Of a stretch of 64,000 nt of DNA, positions 58,801 to 64,000 are shown one piece after another. The position numbers and the translations under genes are program-made. The DNA is from Branchiostoma floridae. Lineage: Eukaryota > Chordata > Leptocardii > Amphioxiformes > Branchiostomatidae. How positions within the stretch are numbered: the stretch's first letter is position 1; each line of letters starts with the position of its first letter. The notes under the pieces were generated by a model. That model worked only from the letters and a program-made list of their open reading frames with translations. It had not been told where the DNA came from and did no database searches. The stretch covers positions 983,679 through 1,047,678 of the forward strand of contig NC_049988.1 of assembly GCF_000003815.2 (NCBI RefSeq). The letters are read 5' to 3'.

Positions 58801-59635
58801 CAGGTGGCAGCCAGAAGCGCCAGAATGAGGTACATAATCTTTGAAGACAACATATCGTGTTGAAGGGTGGCTTCCATTACGAATACTTCTTTTCAGATGT
58901 TGGGAAAGGCACTTGACACGACTTTCCCCACTCTACCCTGGTGTAACAGGGCGCCTGACCTGTTGGGCAGGTACAAATCAAGAACTGACAGGGATCTGTC
59001 CAATTCCAAGACAAAGTTAATAACAAGCACATACCGTTGATAGCGACAAACTGCCTCCAAAACCACAATAACCTCCTCGGACTACCTTTACTTTGTATTA
59101 AATGGCAAATGAATAGATTAATGTATACGTTCTTTCTACCCACCAGTACTACTATGTAAACGTCACAAGGTTTACAACCCGTCTAATCCTTCGTATACTC
59201 TTTTTGAAAGAGGACATGGACGTAATGATGTTTGGACCAATAATAAGGGTCCAATAACGAACGAACGTGACTTTCCGGTGACATCATCGTTTGAAGTCTT
59301 CCTCAAGTACAACCGGGACATTGTCTCTACGGTCTCTACCTGCAGAAATGCCTTTTTCTAAGTCACGCATGTCAAATACTTCAAGAGGAAGCCCACACAG
59401 AGGCCGCTGTCAGATAAGGGACCCTTTTGGCCTTGTAGGAAGTGATTGAATAGCAGGTCGGAATCCTGTTATGTTGACCAGGAGCTCTACACGCCGAGTT
59501 TAACATAACGTTGTTACGTTGGAATTTCTGTTATTCTGAGCAACGACAAGTGTCTATTTTTCGGGGGTAAAGATAGCCTTCATGGTGAGACTCCGTGTAT
59601 CATACTAGCAACGAAGTCTACTATGTGTATGGAGG
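55836..59635. other. Gene-free region
   Basis: It contains a GGTA tetranucleotide run at 56092-56111, a poly-C run at 56299-56309 and a GTATTC hexamer run near 58098-58120. Short ORFs are present on both strands (for example 57805-58035 and 58877-59143 on the minus strand), but none has recognisable domains or splice context. I see no gene here. Confidence 0.45.
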
Positions 59636-59639
59636 GGCT

Positions 59640-59962
59640 TGGCACAGAGACATGATAGCCTCTACGGAAGGTTCCGTGTATACTAGTCACAAGCCTGCTA
59701 TGGGGGCTAGGCTCACCCAGCTAGGTTTCGTGTACATGTAGTCCAGTCATAATCTAAAGCCTGCTATTAAAGAGGCTAGGCTCATCTAGCCAGGTTTCGT
59801 ATACAATGCCTGTTATAATGGCTAGTCTCATCTAGCCAGGTTTCGTATACAAAGCCTGCTATAGAGGCTAGGCTCATCTAGCCAGGTTTCGTATACAAAG
59901 CCTGCTATAGAGGCTAGGCTCATCTAGCCAGGTTTCGTTTACAAAGCCTGCTATAGAGGCTA
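59640..59962 (+). repeat. Tandem repeat of about 47 bp (GCTATAGAGGCTAGGCTCATC)
   Basis: Five to six copies of AAAGCCTGCTATAGAGGCTA + GGCTCATCTAGCCAGGTTTC + GTATAC; the central copies are nearly identical and the outer ones are diverged. CTAGGCTCATCTAGCC is self-complementary in part. Confidence 0.9.
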
Positions 59963-59964
59963 GG

Positions 59965-60060
59965 CTTATCTTGTGATAATAGTGTCAAGTCATACCTACT
60001 GTACGTGACTCTTATCTTGTGATAATAGTGTCAAGTCATACCTACTGTACGTGACTCTTA
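59965..60060 (+). repeat. Perfect 46-bp direct duplication
   Basis: CTTATCTTGTGATAATAGTG through TACTGTACGTGACT occurs at 59965 and again at 60011, directly adjoining the previous array. Confidence 0.9.
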
Positions 60061-60224
60061 AAAAGTACATATGTGTGTGCCAATTTCCGAGGCCACACAG
60101 GATGTATCTGTAACTTGATTAATCACCAAAAACACAAGGGACTCATGCATTAAGACGTTGAAACAGAGACGTCTTTCGAACCTTGTAGGTACTGCATGCT
60201 GAACCGACTTTTTATCTATTTTCA

Positions 60225-61470
60225 CATGAATGGGTGGCCCCCAAGGGGGGGTACCGACAACGCTCTACGCTAAATTCGGGAGGGCCGGCTACGTAATACG
60301 CTAAATTATGGACACTTTATTACGCTCTACGCTAAATTACGAAATTTCATAATGCATTATGCAAATTTTTATTGTCTTTTGGCTGAACTCCGCCGACGGC
60401 AGAACAGGTGAAGATGAGATCTAAACAAAACTGATAATTCCATCAATAAGATTAAAACTTAACTTCTAAAGACATCTTGCTGGGCAAAGGCGGCGACAGC
60501 AAATTTCTCATGTGACGTAATTTTCAGCACTTGTAGCACCGAAAGCGGAGGCGCGACAATCCTAGGCCGTCCGGGGGCATGCTCCCCCGGGAATATTGTG
60601 AAATCCTGACCCTCTGAAACGCCATTTTATGCATTTTGAGGGACAAATTTTGCTCACAGACTAAGCTAAGTTAAATAGCATCCAATTAGAAATTCACATG
60701 GTTTTAGCTTTAAGCTGGGCAACGCCCCCAAATATCATTTTCAGATTTCGAGTGCCGAAAGCACGAACAGTCGAACTGTCGCAAGGTAGGTACGGGAAAA
60801 TTTGGAAATTTTTACCCTCTGAAACACCATTTCCTGCATTTTCCTGATGGCAGGCATATGCTCAATGTAATGACATTTCTGTCAGAGAAACGTCTTTGAG
60901 GGCGACGAGCGCCGGAGAGTCGTGAGCGCCGGAGGCCCAAGCCGTCGCAAGCCTTGGCAAGAGCCGCCCGGCGCCCGGAGAAAAATTGAAATCTCGACCC
61001 TCTGAAATGCCATTTCCTGCATTTAAGGGGCAAATTTTGCTTGTTAACTAAGCTAAGGTCGGTAAAAAGATTTCTACTAGTTGGGGGACGACGCTCCCGC
61101 AACATATTTTCACCATGTCCAGTGCCGAAGTGTTGAGTCATAGCAAGGAATGTCCGGCGAAATTTTGAAATCTGGACCCTTTGAAATGCAATTTCCAGCA
61201 TTTTCGCGGGTAAAATTTGCCGGTAGACTAGTTAAGTTAAATGAAACTTTGATTACGCTTGACGAAAAATTAATATGAATTACGTTTTACGGTAAAATCC
61301 GGTTAGCTTCTACGTAATACGTTGAATTAAAGGGGCCAATATCGCTCGACGCAAAATGCACCGATTACGCTCTACGTTGAATTCGAACGGTCCCGCTACG
61401 GAGTACGTAGAATTAAAACTGCCGATTACGCTCTACGGAAAAGGGCTTTGGGGCCCCCATGAATGGTTAA
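60225..61470. mobile_element. 1.2-kb repeat element with ACGCTCTACG motifs at both ends and internal 180-bp repeats
   Basis: The ends are ATGAATGGGTGGCCCCCAAG and GGGGCCCCCATGAATGGTT; the first and last about 200 bp are studded with TTACGCTCTACGCTAAATTA-type motifs in both ends. The interior has four diverged copies of GACCCTCTGAAATGCCATTT + CCTGCATTTT (near 60608, 60820, 60994 and 61178). No coding potential. It behaves like a nonautonomous transposon, class unknown. Confidence 0.65.
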
Positions 61471-61578
61471 AAAGGTTAAACTTGGTGGCCACACAAGCTT
61501 CAGCAACTAAGAAGAGAAAAACTTTCCTTCCTATTATGTAGTTGCAGAAAATTTGTAACACAAATATCACTCCTACAG

Positions 61579-63675
61579 GCACCAATGGCACAGCAGTGAC
61601 GACAAATAGCGTCTCCATGGTAACGACCACACCCGCCACACCTCTCAACACGGCAATGCAGGCCTCCTCGTCTTCTCCAATGACAGGTAACGTGACATCA
61701 TCAGGAAGTGATGCAACAGTTGGCAGTATGACGCAAGACATGACCAATACAACAAATGAGATGACATCACCAAAGGGCCCTGGTAAGACAAAAAATTCAT
61801 TTTCTGATTATGTATAAAATATTCAATGTAAAAGTTTTAGACAGGAAGGCATGCATATAGAAATCAACATTATATATACTAAACGACTCCGGTGATATCA
61901 CTTACAAAAACATGACTTAAACTTAATCAGTATTAGATGGCCAGAAAATTGATACAAATACAGATAAAAACCTAAACAAATACTGGTTCTATGGTTGTAT
62001 TTTTTTATTGAAGTTTCATCCACGCTGTTGTGTTCCAGACGTCACGACAGCCGTCATGACAACATCACCGCTCGTGACCACCACCATACTACTGACAGAC
62101 GCAGGGCCTACTCAAGCCACGGGTACTATATCACAGAATTCAAACACAACAGAGAACGTTTCTATGGCAACAGTCACGGACACTCAGACCGACCACACAA
62201 CAGTACTTTCAACCACGATAGCTTCGACTACCATGGCAACAGCATTGGTGACCGCAGCAGACAGCACGACACCAACGTCCAATGTCTCTGAAAGCATGCT
62301 AACCACTGTGAACGAGACGGGTATCATGGCAACCACTGTCCCCATGGCAACGTCACCTAGTCCCGTCAACATGACACAGACATCGGCAGTCCACGAAAAT
62401 ATGACCTCAACAGAAATGATGTCGTCTACCGCACAACCTACAACCACTACAGGTGCATCATCAACTACAAAGAACCTAGCCACGGATATGATGACGACCA
62501 AAGTGATGACGACGACGCAAGCCTCTAATAATACAGGCATGACATCGACAGCAATGCCGACAGGAATGGCTTTAACAACAGAAGAGTCCACCACTATAAC
62601 ACCAAAGGTGAATTCCACTGAAGCCTTCAATGCATCTTCAGGGACAACAGAAATGATGGCAACGACAGAATTGATGACGACAGCACCGGTCAGTGAGAAC
62701 ACCACAGATATGATGACAACTTCTGTGGTTAATACGACGTCTACAGAAATGAAGACCAACATGACTACACCAGAAATGATAACCAACATGACCAACGCAG
62801 AAATGATGACCAACATGAGCACAACAGAAACGATGACGACAGCAGGGGCCAATATGACGACAACCGAAATGATGACGACGACAGAAGCAGAAATGACCAC
62901 CCGAGAAAGAATGCCGACAGCAGGTAGCAACATGACCACTACAGAAACAGTGATGACATCAGAAGCCGAAATGACCACAGAAGCAATGGTGAACTCCACA
63001 AAAATGATGACGAACATGACCACCACAGAAATGATGACGAATATGACCACCTCAGAAATGATGACGAACATGACCACCACAGAAATGATGACGAACATGA
63101 CCACCTCAGAAATGATGACGAACATGACCACCACAGAAATGATGACGAACATGACCACCTCAGAAATGATGACGAACATGACCACCACAGAAATGATGAC
63201 CAAGATGACCACAGCAAAAACAATGACGACATCAGAAGCCGAAATGACCACAGCAGCAATGGTGACCTCTACAGAAATTATGACGACACCGCTGACCAAC
63301 ATGACCACTACAGAAATGAAAACAACCCCAGAAGCCAATATGACTACCACAGAAATGATGACTGCACCAGAGGTTAATGNNNNNNNNNNNNNNNNNNNNN
63401 NNNNNNNNNNNNNNNNNNNNNNNNNNNNNNNNNNNNNNNNNNNNNNNNNNNNNNNNNNNNNNNNNNNNNNNNNNNNNNNNNNNNNNGAAACCATGACGAC
63501 ACCACACGTCAATATGACCACCACAGAAATGATGACGCCAGCAGAGACCAACATGACCTCAACGGGAACGATGAACACTCAAACAAATGGAAGGACCACC
63601 ACCGATATGATGACGACCCCAGAAGCCATTATGACCTCCACACAAATGATTACCACCCCCGAAGCCCAATATTGA
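61579..63675 (+). CDS. Thr/Met-rich mucin-like protein, partial, interrupted by gap
   Basis: Two phase-1 exons are visible: 61579-61782 (acceptor CTCCTACAG, donor GTAAGA) and 62039 onward (acceptor GTTCCAG). The protein is dominated by Thr, Ser and Met, with a core repeat of nine residues (EMMTNMTTT / EMMTNMTTS) alternating as a 54-bp higher-order unit between about 63010 and 63200. Almost every unit has an N-M-T glycosylation sequon, and Thr clusters suit O-glycosylation, so an extracellular mucin-type stalk is likely. The upstream signal-peptide exon and the downstream domain exons are not identified. N run 63380-63486 lies inside the large exon. The stop at 63673 occurs where the repeat degrades into C runs beside a second gap, and may be a sequencing error rather than the true end. 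Confidence 0.7.
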
Positions 63676-63762
63676 CCCCCACAGAAATTATGAACACCCC
63701 CGGAAGGCAATTTGGACCCCCCCCGAAAGTGGTGACCAACCCGCAAAGCCCAATTTTTACCC

Positions 63763-63862
63763 NNNNNNNNNNNNNNNNNNNNNNNNNNNNNNNNNNNNNN
63801 NNNNNNNNNNNNNNNNNNNNNNNNNNNNNNNNNNNNNNNNNNNNNNNNNNNNNNNNNNNNNN
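63763..63862. other. Assembly gap (N run)
   Basis: 100 N. Other N runs are 9597-9696 and 63380-63486. The bases just left of this gap are C-rich and look low quality. Confidence 0.99.
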
Positions 63863-64000
63863 ACGTCCTATCCGAGGGACGGCCCTAGGCGAAGCTAGGT
63901 ACTCATTTGCACCTGGGTGAAGCAAGGAAAGTCGTGTAATAATCGGTGGCACATCGTCTGATTCGAACCCAGAACCTCTGGGTTGTGAGTCGAACACCCT
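63863..64000 (-). mobile_element. tRNA-derived SINE, truncated by the window edge
   Basis: On the minus strand GGTTCTGGGTTCGAATCAGA is a good tRNA B box; the body continues TTACACGACTTTCCTTGCTT and CACCCAGGTGCAAATGAG, as in the SINE at 35252-35452. The A-box half lies beyond the window or at its last bases. Confidence 0.75.

Noticed and set aside
62184-63578. 464-codon antisense ORF rich in Val/Ile
   Set aside because: It is the reverse complement of the Thr/Met mucin repeat; ACC and ATG codons read as hydrophobic codons on the other strand.

Overview
The window looks like a scaffold piece of an animal (metazoan) nuclear genome. Genes are split by many GT..AG introns, there are two assembly gaps of about 100 N, and repeats are dense and diverse (short foldback and hAT-like elements, LINE tails, a tRNA-derived SINE, minisatellites). 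Single-copy genes (a pericentrin/AKAP9-type PACT protein and 26S proteasome subunit PSMD11) resemble vertebrate orthologues closely. Together with C-type lectin, WxxW/CysD and mucin-like genes this suggests an invertebrate deuterostome, most likely amphioxus (Branchiostoma). The species call is inference, not proof.

Layout. 1-4.35 kb (+): the 3' end of a centrosomal AKAP9/pericentrin-like gene, with its last long-coiled-coil exon preceded by a 102-bp tandem array that copies the splice acceptor. 6.6-18.9 kb (-): a complete 11-exon PSMD11 (418 aa), convergent with the first gene; its introns hold many transposons, including a 4.1-kb element with 225-bp inverted repeats that carries its own spliced KDZ/HMGXB3-like transposase gene (12.87-16.95 kb). 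19.9-22.3 kb: a CA-rich tract and a 2.1-kb element with TTA target duplication. 22.5-28.9 kb (+): a complete six-exon BTB-BACK-kelch (KLHL) gene. 28.9-31.7 kb: intergenic elements. 31.76-38.7 kb (+): a seven-exon type II membrane protein with an acidic cytoplasmic tail, a WxxW/CysD domain and a C-terminal C-type lectin domain. 38.7-46.7 kb: a gene-free block of minisatellites and tandem repeats. 46.7-48.95 kb (-): a four-exon basic protein that I do not recognise, whose first exon has a downstream tandem array that copies the splice donor. 49-61.5 kb: largely gene-free, with duplications, tandem repeats and a LINE tail. 61.58-63.7 kb (+): part of a Thr/Met-rich mucin-like gene interrupted by gaps; the window ends in a SINE.

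The genes do not form an obvious pathway. PSMD11 (proteasome lid) and the KLHL protein (probable Cullin-3 adaptor) both belong broadly to ubiquitin-proteasome biology, but their adjacency is probably chance. The lectin and the mucin-like gene are both surface/secreted glycoprotein-type genes. The most unusual signals are two independent minisatellites that each duplicate an exon-intron boundary (acceptors in one gene, donors in another), the KDZ-type transposon inside a proteasome gene, the TTA-flanked element with a dispersed 17-base motif, and several cleanly dated transposon nestings with exact 8-bp target duplications.

Exon coordinates were read by eye from splice consensus and phase; single-base errors are possible.
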